Positions 49,471-63,752 of a stretch of DNA of 64,000 nucleotides are shown piece after piece. The position numbers and the translations under genes are program-made. The notes under the pieces were generated by a model. The model ran no database searches. It saw nothing but the letters and a program-made list of their open reading frames with translations, and was not told the origin of the DNA. This stretch comes from Euwallacea fornicatus. Taxonomy: Eukaryota; Arthropoda; Insecta; Coleoptera; Curculionidae. The stretch lies in the NCBI RefSeq assembly GCF_040115645.1, contig NC_089575.1, positions 2,170,001 through 2,234,000 of the forward strand, in the 5' to 3' direction. Every line of letters begins with the position of its first letter. Positions within the stretch are counted from its first letter, which is position 1.

Positions 49471-49543
49471 TTGCAATTTGTTGTGCGATGCATTGCATGC
49501 AGACCACAAAAAGCACCAAGCACTTTAGGAACGTCGAATTCAT
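49471..49543 (-). other. Candidate transferrin first exon B (second signal peptide)
   Basis: ATG at 49543 opens MNSTFLKCLVLFVVCMQCIA followed by QQIA: a clean signal peptide with hydrophobic core. It is 73 nt, ends in phase 1 at a strong donor (GTAAGT, 49470-49465), the same phase as exon A, so it can splice to the same exon 2. No other gene downstream on this strand could use it. Transcript evidence is lacking, so it could instead be the relic of a duplicated paralogue. Confidence 0.6.
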
Positions 49544-50850
49544 TTTTTTGAGCTTCGTTTTGATGCTTGACGTATATTAAAATCGGGCGTGCACACTAAC
49601 ACTATCAGGACAATTAAAATTTAGGCATTTCACATGCGCGATTCCTTATCTATTTCAACGATAATCGTTAAATAATCCGATTTTCAACGAATTGATGACA
49701 CAACAATGTATATCATTATAAATTGATATTATATTACATGGTAACAAAGATTTTTACGTAAATATTCCGTCACCATTATATCAAGAAAAAATTTACTCTT
49801 TGGATTTTTAATATTTCGAAATATGCATCAGTTAATTTATATTGTAATACATTGAATATGCTTCGACAAATGGTTCACAATCAAATTATGTTATTTTCAA
49901 TACATTTGCTAAAGCTATATTGCTGCCGAATAGCGTTCCTTCACCATATGGTCAAGAAATCGATAAGATTTTCGCTTGTTTTTAATTTTCTTGTTTTCTA
50001 ATTACTACCAGCTATTATAGTCTATGCGCAACTATGTCTAAGCTCTACATTTCTTAAATTCTTCACACGGAAACCAGCCCATTCCTAACACGGTTCTCGT
50101 TCTCCTTTTACGCAGGTAACGACTGTTCTAATACTGAGAACCATAACAATATGAAATAATGTTGAGAAAACACGACAAACAACCCATAAAAGATCGATTA
50201 ATAGGCCGCCAAATAAAACCAGTAAGCTACGATTCGGGCGCAGGCAGTCTTTTGTTCTTGCGGGTTAATAAGGCGTGGGAGGGGAGGGGGTCACGCCGCG
50301 ACATTCCTCGGTCCGTGGGAAATAAATCCAAGCCGCTGGACTCTCGAATGCAACGTTGCCACATTTACAAGCTCACATCTAGTCGCATCTAAAAATTGTA
50401 CTGGAATATCAAAATGTAATGGTACGTGTACTTATTTACCCACAAAAGGGGGCACTTGAACACTTTCATTGAGCCTTGTCAAGGAAGAATTTTGAAGACT
50501 TCTGGTATAACTTTGACAGCGTTGCAAATGCTACAAGGGAAGTTGACCATTTTCATTCTGGGCAGCATTGAAAACGTAAGCGAGTCGTTTCGGTGAATTT
50601 TGAAGATATCGCGATAAGAACTTCATGGCGTAGATATTCATTATATTCTCTCAATTATATGTTGGGCATAGTAGTTAAGTTTGATTGTTGATTAATGTGA
50701 CATATCTAAATTTTGCAAGTGGTTTGGCAACGTCCATCTACACATGCTTCCTGTCAAAGTGTGACGTGCATTTAATAAAACAAAAGCAAGGTGCGGCGTT
50801 GCCATTTCCTGGTTAGTTCGAGCACGTGGTCCATCTACTGCGCGCAAGCA

Positions 50851-50955
50851 GCTGCGTGTGTGGTCCAAAGGCGGAGATTCGAACTCTTGACCGATTGGCG
50901 GAGAGTGTTGAGCAATCACGTGCTGCGGCGCGCCTACTCTGCGTGTGTGGTCCAA
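50851..50955 (+). repeat. Dispersed repeat, copy 1 (paired CTGCGTGTGTGGTCC)
   Basis: Two copies of CTGCGTGTGTGGTCCAA (from about 50852 and 50939), the first followed by AGGCGGAGA. The same two-motif arrangement recurs at 51637-51759. Confidence 0.6.
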
Positions 50956-51636
50956 AATCTTCACTGCGCTTTTGTTCCAGAGGATTTCTGGCCAAACTGA
51001 GAACAAGCAGCAAAAATTTGGTTGGAACATAACAATCATCGTATTCTCTAGTTTTTTTTTTGGGGGGGAGAGGGTTGGTCCCGCCACTGGTGTCTAGGCC
51101 CTAGAGAGTTTTTTACGCCGTAATTTCACCACATGCCCGTTCACCTACCTGTACATGGAATTATTCCCGAGTTCCTTTTACGATTGCGAAAGCCATTCGA
51201 CACGTCGCCAACGGCCCGTTTGCGGCAAAAAATTCCTCTTGAAGCACGTACATCACTTACCTTTTAATTGGTGTAAAATTGGTACTATTTATTTCAAGTG
51301 GTTAATGACAGGAGCTTATAGTCGCATATTTATTAAACCTGTACGATGGTCGAGAATCCGTCGATAGCCAGGACAAAAACCTCGAACAATTTTGAGACAT
51401 TTTCCAAGTTCCGTCTTCTTTCAATCCGTTAAAGATTTAACGATCCCGTATCCTTATAAATGCATCAATACTGCATAGAACACCTCTATCACACAGTTTA
51501 CACCTTCAACCAATCGCTCCATCTGTCCCCTACCACAGACGCAACATGCGTGCGACCTTCCTCCTATATCCCTCTTCATCTTCATTCTCCTCTTTCTTTT
51601 CTCTTATCGCTTCGACGAGGAGCTGCGCGCACGCTG

Positions 51637-51759
51637 CTGCGTGTGTGGTCCAAGGCGGAGAAGTCGCGAAGAATCCGGCGCTTCGGCCGTTGGTCCGAGG
51701 TATCGGAAATGACCGATGGTTCGCACCGAGGCGCGTGCCACTGCTGCGTGTGTGGTCCA
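51637..51759 (+). repeat. Dispersed repeat, copy 2 (paired CTGCGTGTGTGGTCC)
   Basis: CTGCGTGTGTGGTCCAAGGCGGAGA begins at 51637 and the motif repeats at 51744, mirroring copy 1 about 790 bp upstream. Intervening sequence has diverged. Confidence 0.6.
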
Positions 51760-54700
51760 GATTGGACTTTTTGAAACGAAGAGTAAAAAACCAATTAAAA
51801 GAGTCGTCAAATTAAAAATAAATTCGCGCCAGTTAATATCGGCGCACCGATGCTCTGTCTGGTGGGTGGGAGTGATCAGAAGTAACTTTCAAAAATTGAT
51901 TTTTTTCCTGCGTGGCTCTGAGGTTTGCGCGGGTCTGAAATTTGAATTGTTTGGATCTGTCTGTTTCTGCACCGCCAATTACGCGATCTTCCTCCGTGCG
52001 ATTCCTGCAAAATCTCCACGGACTATCAACACGACCTGCGTTTTCGTGCGACATTTTCAGCAAATTTCAGCGGCACGGCTTTGGGTCTTATCACTGACTC
52101 CGCAATCGACAGCTTTTGGTAGAACGCGCATGACACACGCTGAAAATTCCAAGAGAAACGCCAACAGGTACTTTTAAGCCTAAACTTGCGCATATTAGAG
52201 TCCTGCAGAGCCACAACAATCGTCGAACACTCCACGTAAATAATGTATAGATTAAGACGAATTTTTTCGCACGGTCGGTCGGGTGGTTTCTTCTCGGCTA
52301 ATCATTTAATCAATTACGTTCCTATCTTATTATATTTGTCACGTCAACCTAAATGATTCCGACAGTAGGGGCGATTAAGTAAACGTAATCGGTTTCTGAG
52401 ACGAAGGAATGCTTTTATTATTGGCGCATTCTCCCTTAAGGCCTCGCGCCGCCGTTTTAACTAAGGACATGGATATTATTAGCGGAATACAGTGGTCTGC
52501 AACCTGAAATAACGGCAAAATGTGAAAGCTGATGTAAACAAATTATGGCATGCATGCACCAGAGCCGGTTTAATAAGATATTGCTAACAATGCGATTAAT
52601 TCACGTGTTAAAGACCTGTAAACAAGGAAAAGGCGTAATTGTTGCATATATGTGACATGCTCGGCGAGCGATACAATTTAATTATATGCCACCAGAGACT
52701 ATTCATGCGTAGACTGGCAGTCTTGTGGCACCATCTAGCCGCGGATAATTGTTTCCGAAGGAATTTCGATTCATAATAGGGCACGTGAAAGCTGCATCAT
52801 TACGAAATCGCCTGAGCCGGCTTCAAAAACGAAATCCGAGCCATCGGCATCGAGTGTCAACCCAAAGAAAAAAAACAAACGACCTCTATAAAGCTTTTCT
52901 GAATGATCATAATTAATTAGCCTTGAAAGGTATTCTCTTACAGCTTTCATTCAGATAAGTCTGAAATTTTCAAGTCATTTTTTAAACTGGGGCTTCAGTC
53001 AACGTCCGCGGTTAACAACCACGACCAATACGAGGTTTTTCTCTGTGGTTCGTTGGGTTGTGGTTCGATTGCGCAACGTTTAATCATCACCAATGCCTTC
53101 GTACCACGAAAACCGGGTAATAATTCTAACAACCGCAGTTGCTCTTCAAAAATCTCGTGCGCATTGTGCGCCGCAACGACCGTATAAATCCTGAGCTTTT
53201 GATGGGCAACGCGACCACACGGTTAACAAAGGAACGACTAATATGGAAGATTTGCAGAACCGCATCATTTACAACCAGTCGTGAATAATGAAATGAGCTC
53301 GTCGAGATCGCATCTCTAACACCAGCAAAAGTAAAACTGATGAATGAACCTCAATTCCGAAAAAACTCGCTGAACTAGCTGAAATACTCCGCGCGGCTCT
53401 TAAGGGCGCCAATTGATGTCTCGCGGCTTACTTGCGTTTCGACACAGGAGAAATTTCTGTTCTTCCCCGAAAATATGTTTAGAATCTGGAAAAAATACTC
53501 ACTACGCCGCGACGTTTCTACGTGGTGACACGTTCGTGAGGTGTGTTCCTCGGTTAAAAAGTTAGCACCTCGACTCTGGTTTAGAAATCAGTGTCGCACG
53601 AACCTCTTCGATCAGAGCCGGAATCCTCGACGTCGCTGAGTTTCGGCAGAGTGGCCCCTCGATTAGCCGGACGGATTTTTCAGTCAAAAGGTCTTATTCC
53701 CACCCTGCAAAAATCCGTGTCGTGCGACACGTCGAGATCGGTTGTGAAAAGTTCCCGAGCTGAAGCTAATTTTCGCCCTTGAATGGAATCAAAATCTAAC
53801 AAAATTGTGCGCTACGTCACTGACTTTCGGGGGGAAAATTCGCCATTTTAATTACCGACGAAGGCGTTGCCAAATGTAACTAACCACGGAGGACGACAAG
53901 TTATTCTGTCAAAATTCTGTTTGGCGATTGGTTGCGAATGCCCTTTGGTTCAAATCACATTTTTTCGCCAGGGAACGGGTCGATGTGAAGCCGCTTGACG
54001 CTGCGTCAAGAGATGTCGCCGCATGGGGTGGTAGAGTCTGCATTTGTGACAGGGGGAAACACAGCCCCTTAATTAAAGAGCGGAGAGTCTTCTTTGGTTA
54101 TTGTCAGATGATTAGTTCAAGTCACTTTCAGCCACGCCATTAAACGCCATCGGGCTTAACGAAGATTTAAATTTCTCGTTAAATCGCAATTACAGGTTCG
54201 TTCTTTTCGCGTTGGGAGTAAAGTGTCTCTGCGCTCGCGCAGGATGTCCGAAAACAGAGTTGAAACACAGCAATTTTCAAACTTCGATAAAGAGAAATTG
54301 GGCCACCCTGTAGAACCGTGCTTGCGCCCGAACCGACACCTTTTTCGAAAATTATCAGGCCTCACAATAATTTATCATTTGCCCATGTTGCTTTCACCTC
54401 AGTTGTCAAAATATTTCGCCTTCGAATCGCCGGGTGGAGGTATTTCTTTTATGGCGTTCGGCTCTCCGGTTTCATAATGGGTCCGAAGAAGAAAGAAAGG
54501 AAGAAATTTATTGCGATTTTAGGGTCAAGTTTCCGTTGAAAAGATGGAAAATGGTTTCGTTTGAAAGCGATTTGCCGCCAATTTGGTGCATTAATAACTT
54601 CCAGTGGAAATGGCGAATGCGAGAGATGCGGGGATTTATGGACTCGCCTTTTAATAAATTCATATGATTCGCAATGAGTCCGGAACCCACGCTCGCAGCA

Positions 54701-57700
54701 GCAGAGAGGTCAAGTTCCCAAGAAAACGCGTGGGTACTTATTAACAAGGTAGTCATATCTTTCAGTCCGTAAACTATTAATTTAACGCCTTTAGAGCGGA
54801 CCCTTTCTGAAGGTGCCTTTTTCGAGAAAACCGAATACTATTGCTTATGACGAATTATTCATCCTGATCAACACAGTGACCCACGTGGCAAGGCGTGCAT
54901 GACCATGAGAGTTAAGTTATGCTTGACAAATTGACGGAACGCAACTAAGAACAGATTTACGATGTTTTCGGAAAGTTTCGCCCTTTGTTAAGATGTAACG
55001 TGTTAATGAGTGACGTGGACTACGAGAAAAGCACTATGTTGTTATTTTGAGTTAACGCGTTACGGAAAGACCTTTTGCCATTCGAAACAATACGCAGCTC
55101 TGTTTCACGAGGAGTATTTAACGGGGTGGCCCTGTATTCACGAAGAATGTCTAACAAAAGCACTAACCAAGAGGACAAATAATCTTCTATGCAGGGCAGG
55201 TTGCTGTAAAGGAGTTGCACAAATATAGGTGGGTGACGGTTTAGGCCCACTAATCGTCGAATCTAAAGTCACTTAATTAATGCCGGTGGCTCTAAATAAG
55301 CCGGCGAAATATTTAGAGGAAACTGCTCACCGGCATGCAACCAACGGTTAATCTCGGGAGAGTCACACACGAACGGGGCACCCATGAACAAGCAAACGGG
55401 GCCCCGAAAACATTCATTAGTACAACAACTGTCACCTGATAAAAGAGCGGCCGTGTCGGTCGAGAAGTCCCACTAAATCTTTTACCAAGTTGGGTGGCGA
55501 TACCGGCTCCCAAAGAAGCGGAAAGGACACTAAAAACCAGGTTTTTAGATAAAAACCCTCTTTTAATTTATTACTCTTTAAAATCGATCTTCACTTTAAA
55601 TTCTCGGTCGAAATGTATAAAAGAGCCTGCGGTTTAGGTGTTTTAATCTATTCTTTGCATCTTGCTTTATCTGACCGATTCTCAAATAGATTTCAAATAG
55701 ACACATCGATTATATCAACCAAGAACTCATCATCTGGCCCTTTAGGAGCCGGAAAACTGAGATGAACGACCAAACGAACTTTTTTCGTTCATACCTACAA
55801 AGCGGTAAGTCATGCAAATCTGCCTTTAGGATTGAGGGAGAGAAATTTCATTAAGTCACTAAATAAAAAGTTTAATGGAAACGATTCTCGTTATTCTACG
55901 CAATAAAGTATCACAAAAACTTCAACGGTAACTAAGCAAGGACAGATCGAGCATACTTTCCCATGTCAAATTGGATCCCGATAAGTTCTAATCCACCTCC
56001 AGTAATAATGAAAACAATATAAACATAAAAAAAACAAACAAAACGAACGTAAGTCCAATCAACTCGAACTAATCTGCGCACAACTTCTTATGTCATTAAC
56101 TGTCATGCCATAATCGGTGACCTGCCATTCGCTGCCTTTGTCTTTGTTTACATCGGAGGATGTTTTTATGCTGTCTCTCTCGTCGTGTATGCTGTCTGTG
56201 TCGCCGTTCCTGACGTTTCATTATTTTTTGTGTTGTACTTGCTACTGTTTATGTTGTATTTGTTTTTGTTATTGTTTGAGATAGGTTAAGGGTTCGTGGC
56301 GATGGGAGGGGTAGTGAGGAGGGATGTGATGTGCTTTGCCCGATTCGATTTCTTACGAGGCATTACACGATAAAGTTTAGTCGTTCTAATGTCGCTTGTT
56401 TGGCCAGCATATCCCCTACTTATGCACGTATTTGATATACAGTGATGGGCAGAAAGTTCGCATTTAATTTGAATTTATCAAAAAATGTTATTTTTGGTAA
56501 AAGTTTGTGCACTCTTGGAAATTTAAAACGCAGTTTATAAAATCTGTATATCTCACTTTCTATGGGAGAGATGCGAAAATGATCAAAATGGCTTATAGAG
56601 TAAAGTACCTTTATTTTCAATTTTAGGAGGAACTTGTATCATAAAGTTTTTTAGACTTAACAGATAAGCCCAATAATGAAGTTTCAAGTGTCTATTCCAT
56701 AGATCACTTTTTCGGATTTCTTTATGATTTGCCCTGCATAGAAAATAATACAAATGTATTTAATATACCAGTTTCGTTTTAGAGAAGATTAAAAAATACA
56801 AATAACATTATTTGTACTTTATGACATTTAATAGAATATTTATATTATTAATAATAAATTATTAAAATTTGCTTAGGGCATCCAAGATGACCATATTTTC
56901 CTGAATTTTTCTCAAACCGAAAGCCCCTTCCATTGGAGAATTGGTTCTCTGTTTTCTAAATTATTTAAAAACAAATCTTCCAGCTTTTCTTATTAGTTGA
57001 CGATGCTAATGGTGCGCGAAACGATCGTCAAAAACGCCAGAGTTGCTGCAGAGATAATAACCGAAACTTACCCTCCCTGCTTCCGACGACTCCCGATTTA
57101 GCCCAAAACGCGCTCACAAGGCCTAACCGGCAGCAATTCCTAGAGACGCTCAGAGAGCTTTGGACATGTGGAGATCACAAAACCTGAGAACGGAAGTTTC
57201 GTCGTGAAATTAGCTACCCTGGGGGCGTTCGTTGTACTGGCAACGTCGCAGCAGTCTGTTGTCCTCGTATTACAGATTTCTGTCAGTGGGGACAACGTCA
57301 CAATTGCTAATGTCAAAAACTGAGCTATGTTGCCTTATTTATTGAAAATCTTGCTAAATGATTCTTCCGTTGGGTCTCGCCTTGAAAGAAATATTTGAGT
57401 ACTTTTTTCCAAAGTGTTGACACTACAAGGTGCTGTCATGCAAGAGGTATGTAAACGCGTGTAACCCTACCTTTACAAAAAGGATTGGATTACAGCTGCT
57501 GTAGCACCGGACGGCAAACACCAGATTACCAAATTCAATATAAAATTTCCGAAGACAAAATATACACTGATACCCACTAACGTATGTTGAATGCAATATA
57601 AAGTGCGTTCACCTCTTTCTTCTTTAAAGGTATAGATTCCCATGTAAAAAATCAAATCCATGTTTACGAGAAGTGACGTTTGATTGAATCCTGAATGCCC

Positions 57701-58619
57701 TTTACTGTTCATCTTGTTGATTCTGATTTCATTGGCATATACCTTCCACCTTCTTATCATCCTCATGGGCAAATACGCAGGCGAAACAAAAGCAGTCCAA
57801 GACCATATAACTGCAGCTATTGAGGGTCGCTTAACGACGTTTTCACCACTTAAACGAATCTTAACCGTTGCGTTAAGTAGAAGCTGAATATTCCTTTAAA
57901 AGGCTTTCTAATTAGTAAATACCATTACTTGAGCAAACAAAGCGATAAGTTTGATGCGACTTGCATTGCTCCAAAGAAGTTAAATTGCCACTAACGGTAA
58001 CAGAAAAAAGCCAAAAATGGTCCATTGGGATGGTAAAACGAGATCTTTGAATGGCCTTTGTTTAAGGTCCGGTCTCAGCAGAGGGTCTACGAATGACCGC
58101 CTGAAACCTGCCGGACTTTTTGTGACCATTCTTCTCTAACGAGGCCCTAAGTCGTTTGTAGGCCAGCGCTGGTTCCGACGTTATGAAAATCTTAAACGAT
58201 TTTGGCCTGTTTTACGGTCATGTATTATGGATGACGAGGTCCTGATCGCGCCGATAGCTGTTTTGGGGCCTCGCAGAAGAAAAAGTCTTCGCAGGAACGT
58301 ACGTTTACGTTCGGAACATGATGTGGACGGACATGTGTTTTTGCATTTGGAAACCGCAGTTGCCGGCCTCAAGACGTTTAACGTAAAATTCACGTTATAA
58401 AAGTAAAAAAAAAATAAATAAATAAAATAGTACATTGCAAGTCGAAACATCCTGGTGAATTCTATGGTCAGCTCCAAGTCCGTCTCGTGTTAGAAGATCT
58501 AACGACAAAAACCACGAAGTGGAGAAGAACGAGAGAGAAATTTTCACCAACACATTTGCTGCTTCGTTAAAACATGTTTTTTACTTTTTAGCACAATGTG
58601 GTAACAGCTCCTGCCTACC

Positions 58620-59640
58620 GTAGTTGTGACGTCACTCCTATGGAGACCTCCATAGGGACCAACATAAGTGGAAAAAAGACTGTTGCAACACTGCGATTTT
58701 CAATTTTGCCTTTGGGGAACAGTAATTACGTATCTTCCTACGTTTTCTAGAAACTGCTCGTTTTCGGAAATATTCGATAAAATTCTCATTAGGAAGTCAT
58801 TTTGATGATTCTAATTGGGCGCTCGCAAGGGGGCGCTTTCACCTTTGTACGCCCGTAATTTTGTTCGTTGAAATATTTATTATACGCATATTAGGGAAAT
58901 ATTCAAAATGGAGCTATCAAATGACCTTACAACGAAATTTGTACTCTACATAGTGACAATACCAGAAGTTTCTAACCTTTTTTTTCACTTTTAAAATTTT
59001 TTTCCAATTGCCACGATACTGTACACCTTTTGCAAAAACAGCGATATCTCGAAAACGGCAAGAGCTACAATATATACGATAGAGAAATCACTTTGATGAG
59101 CAAGAAAACACGCATTTTTTTCGTCGGAATTCAGGTTTACAGCTATCAAATATGCACAGCTAATTTCGGATATTATGCACCTTGCTTCACATGTTTTAAG
59201 TTAAATTTCGGTTCTATTCCCGTGCTTTAGGTTCACTTCTTCAAATATGCATAAAATGCGTTATAAATCACGACCCGTGGTTATTTACAATTTCGAAATA
59301 TCTCACTTTCGCCCATCAACCTGAATCAACCTAAAACGGCTCAAAAAGTTGTAATTTGTCGCTTGAAATGGTACTTTTTCAGTTTTGCAGACACGCAACT
59401 CAGTCAAGTGGGAAATTTACTGCTATACGTATGACTATGGTGACAAAATTTGAAGTAGAAGGGCAGAGGTACAACACTGCCTTATGTGGAAGACTTTATC
59501 TTTAAAAATGATGGAGAAACGAGCTTCTAAAAGTTTGCCTTTTCGAACTTTTTTTTGCGAAGTGACAAGGTAGCAACAGATTTTTCCCTATTCGCCAAAC
59601 TGGTCTTCACTCGGCTACCAATAGGAGTGACGCAACGAGG
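58620..59640. mobile_element. Candidate non-autonomous DNA transposon (MITE-like)
   Basis: The exact 11-mer GTCACTCCTAT at 58631-58641 is inverted at 59621-59631. About 40 bp further inward on both sides a second inverted match occurs (GGAAAAA...CTGTTGC near 58671; its complement near 59560-59590), so the two ends form a diverged terminal inverted repeat of about 70 bp. The roughly 1-kb interior has no open frame with transposase features. I could not define target-site duplications. Confidence 0.5.
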
Positions 59641-60441
59641 GCACAAAAACCATTTGTTCCGCAGTTGCCACGTTGCCTCATAAAGTCTAAAAAACTATTC
59701 CGTCCGAAATTATGTCAAAATCGTAATTCTTAACGAACAAAAACGCTGGAAGAAATAAGTCAAAAAACTCCTTTTGTGTTGTACAATGAACAGCTGTGAA
59801 CTTCTCCTATAACAAATGACCCAATTTGGCTCCGCTTTATTCACGTAAATCCAGGAAATAATGAAACAGCATAAAATCATCTGTAGTACCATGAAGTAAT
59901 TTAAGTGTTACGATGCCTCATAATTAGTCAACGAGCTGCAGGAGGCCATTGGGACCGAGACGTTTAGTGTTTAGAAAATATTTACAGGGCCGTCATAAAA
60001 CGTTCAAAGGCACTGAATCGCCCTGGTTCTTTGTCACTGATTTAGTTTTATGGTACGAATTAGCTACCGTAAATTTCACTGTAAAGCTTAAAGTTATAAA
60101 TATTGCTGCTGCATGAAGGTGGATTTCTTCCACGTATCGTAAATTTTTTAAATTTTGTTGAACGATATATGTGCAATCTTGATAAGATTCAACTCATTCA
60201 CACTTGACGAACGGCGCAGTACCTCTATTGTCGGAGAAGTAACGTTATTAATAAATAAGTAGATTTTTTTATCGGTGCCCTGGAGGAAAATTGGTTTGTA
60301 CCGGATATCAGTGTAAGTGCTAAAACGCGTAAAATGCAAAATATAAGCTAATAATGTTATGCAATACACATTCCGCAACATGTAATACATATCGAAATAC
60401 ATTGGAGAGTGCAGTTCAAAGTTGGAGAGTTAGAGAGAATG

Positions 60442-60442
<1 letters not shown>

Positions 60443-60489
<47 letters not shown>

Positions 60490-60604
60490 AGCGAAAGAGG
60501 GAGAGAAAGAGAAAGCGAAAGAGGGAGAGAAAGGGAAAGACAGAGATTGAGCGGGAGAGGAGCGAGCGGAAGACAGGGCTAGAGGGAGAGAGAGAGAGAG
60601 AGAG
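60443..60604 (+). repeat. GA-rich microsatellite
   Basis: A pure (GA)n run near 60445-60480 passes into interrupted GAAAGAGAAAGCGAAAGAGGGAGA units and ends in another (GA)n run before 60604. GAGAG tracts of this kind are bound by GAGA factor in flies, but length alone explains this one as a microsatellite. Confidence 0.9.
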
Positions 60605-63213
60605 ATATTCATTAACATGCCAATAGGCGTTTTAATTTTCAAGGTGAATGCCACGACAGGTAGCCCCCTTAGCGAATGTGGTAACTTCCTGCAGAATGCG
60701 TTGTAGAATAGGGGTCCAAAGTAATCAGCGGCGTCTGTAGTACTATCAGAACTGCCAACTGTTCGAGCAATCATGACGTGAGAGTTTTAGATCATGGGAA
60801 TATTACGATCACAAAACTGTTCCCCGACGTGATGCCTGCATTTGTGTCTTAACGGAAGGGATAAGGACACCGAACGTTTCGGAATTCTTGGTCGAATTTC
60901 CCTGGCAGCTGAAAAGTAACCATGGACCGCAACATATTCCCGCCTGCGCTCCAACTACGAGTGCAAAAGTTTACTCTCATCTTCAGGAAAAAACTAAAAT
61001 TTACATTTTAAATGGCCTTACCGGTATTCAAACCATCATGAAATCCAAATTGTTCATTAGACAGTCAAATGCATTTTTATTCTTAATTTTTCCTTTCGTT
61101 CCATCAGGGAATGACGCCAATAACGTAATAAAACTCATTATAAGTATAAAGACAATGACATGGCTGCAGCGATACGAAAGAGGACCTCACGACAGAGAAA
61201 CCTAATTTTCGGGGGGCAACCCTAAGATGCACAAAAACAAAGTGCCCTTAGGTCTTATCGTTCAAATCACGTAACTTTTTATACGTATCAAAGACTTTCT
61301 AGCAGCAGTGAAACCGCGTTTTTTCAAAATTAATATGTAGCAGAAATTCCTCAGGTATTGGTGCTTGTACATCGCTCCTCGCACCGCTTGTTTGAGAACT
61401 TGGGTATTGTAACAACAATAATAACAACGACGCCGATAATAAATAACCAGGAGCACTGTTTTTGTTGTCAAAAGGACAAATTTCTACCGCCAAATTTGAT
61501 GAAGGACACAATGGTTTAAAGCACCGCACTAAATGGAAATGTCAACAAACTAAGCGGCAACAGCGCAAAAATATAAAGTTATGTTTAGATATTCAAACGT
61601 ATTTTTATTTTTTTATCACATTAAATTTATATGACTTCTCATTTTACATAAAGCGACTGTCAATCGTTATATTTTGTGGCAAGAATAAAAATTTAAGTGA
61701 TTTGAAACATATGTAAGTAGTAACTGACCCACATATCCACTGCGTGGAAATTGCTCAATAGATTTTAGTATAAAAAATTCAAGGAAATGTTTCCAAACAA
61801 TCACAGAAAGCACTTTTGCACTTGAAAGGAGACTTACCCGGTAATATTATCATCACGTTTCCCCAAAAAGGAGTTTCGTCGGTTGCTACCATACATTGCA
61901 CTATTCTGACATTTTTCCGGAAGGAACTTCCGAAACGCAATTCAATTGTTCCGTTTGTCGCCTCTGTACGTTGAACTACTTTGGCACGCTTGCCAAAGAT
62001 GGCGCTACGGCGCCATGATCGTCGCAAACAACTGAATATTCCTTTTTGGGTTTACGTCATATCGAAGATCTTTGGACCACGATAAAAATTACGGTGAAAT
62101 TGCACCTGAACGTGAAAAACTGTGGTTTTCACGTTAAATAATCAACGACGGTGGTTGCGTTAACCTTCAATTTACCGGAACTCACCTGACTTTCCTGACG
62201 CCTACACCAATTACTTCTGAAGCGTACCTTCCACCGCTTCAAAAGTGAGTTATCCGTCGTTTTTACGCATCTCCGCTTATTTCACTTTCCCGTTTATCGT
62301 CGCTTGAACATTCGTCTCGTTGATGTTGGATGGTTCACTCACGAGTCCGTTTCCAGAAACTCTGCACCGGACGTGCGAAATTCGTGTTCACTAAATTTGC
62401 TCTGAAATCTAAAAAATGGGAAAGTTCAAGATGGCGCCGACAAGAGAAAACTAAGTTGATGTTGGGTGTCGAAAATTGAAATGTTGGATTTCATATATGG
62501 CATCGGTCCGTTGTTAAATGGGCAAAGTTGAACGATGAAGCGTTAATCAATTTGAATTTGCCACCTCAAATAAGCCGAGGAAAAAGTGAAAATTCAAAAT
62601 TTAAATTTTCGCCGAAAACCTTCAAAAGTCATCAGAGTTTTTCAAATTTTGATAAACGAACATCCCATATTTAAGCCATAAAATTCTCTATTTTTAATGT
62701 GGTTGCGGTATTCTTTACAAAAAAAATATCTCACATTCCAAAGGAACTTTATGTATGTACAAATTTTCTGCGTGTATCAATTTTTTTATCGGTTTTTCTT
62801 TGTAAATTTTCCTAATATCTGCTCAAAATATGATCGAAAATGTAAAGTCCAAATTCGACAAAATACAGGCGATGTCTGACGAACTTGCAGAAAATAAATT
62901 TTGTTAACTTCAGTGCGTAGACCTCAAAAACCATTGAACGAGCTGAAACTACCCCTGGTACTTAACTGTTTTTAATGCATTTTTTAGTAAGTGTTCTTAG
63001 TGGTACGATTAAAACATTTTTTCCGCATTTAATTAGATCGACTCGCGCGACCATTTTTGTGATATTTTGATAAATTTCTTAAACCAAATTCTGGAGCATT
63101 TAAACGAATGTAAGTCGGAGGGAGCTGACCGTTACTTGGTGCGTACGATCACTTGGTAGCGATATTACTTAGTAACTATGACAACGTTCAAAGGATTAGT
63201 CTTCAGAGACCAT

Positions 63214-63229
63214 ACACACACACACACAC
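63214..63229 (+). repeat. Short (CA)n microsatellite
   Basis: About eight CA units. Confidence 0.85.
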
Positions 63230-63752
63230 GATGGGAACTTAAGCGGCTTACAGGGAGTAGGAAAAACGCCCCAGCTGAGCTTTTAGCTTTGGCCTCATGT
63301 CTCAATGGCTCCGTCAGCTTTTTGCCAGGCAAAAAACTTATATGCCGAGTAATGGGATCTTGCCATCGTGTAAATTGTCTATTGGAATGCGCACAGAATG
63401 CGTCTCGAGCGAATAAACGAGATGCCGGACCTTTTGCCGGCAACAAATTGCAGGTAAAATTACCTTCCCTACGTGTTCGTATGCCATTATTTATTAGCTG
63501 ACCCAGGCAGTTGGGGAGAGATACTCCTGATGGTCGAAATTTACCACCAGTGAGGTATGAAGGGGTTCGAGAGTTGTTCCCCGAAGGCTGGAAACTGCCT
63601 TTTGGCGGTTTAAAAGTATCTCGATTAGACCAATGAAAACAGCTAGTTCTCCAACGAACGTTCTCTCGAATAGCTCGGTGACTAGTCAGAATATTAATAT
63701 CGTGTCCCTCGCAGCAGGAATCGCTCGACACAGCCTACTCGCGACGTCCTGG

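Noticed and set aside
50851..51100. tRNA gene suggested by GATTCGAACTC
   Set aside because: No A-box or cloverleaf can be drawn around it.
57473..57772. 99-codon minus-strand frame with a hydrophobic end
   Set aside because: Opens with TTG, no signal or domain pattern, no splice context; AT-rich chance frame.
60354..60774. Arg/Glu-rich and Ser/Leu-rich frames over the GA tract
   Set aside because: These are translations of a microsatellite, not proteins.
63165..63731. 188-codon minus-strand open frame, the longest in the right-hand desert
   Set aside because: It opens with GTG and has no internal methionine, reads through a CA microsatellite and matches no family I know.
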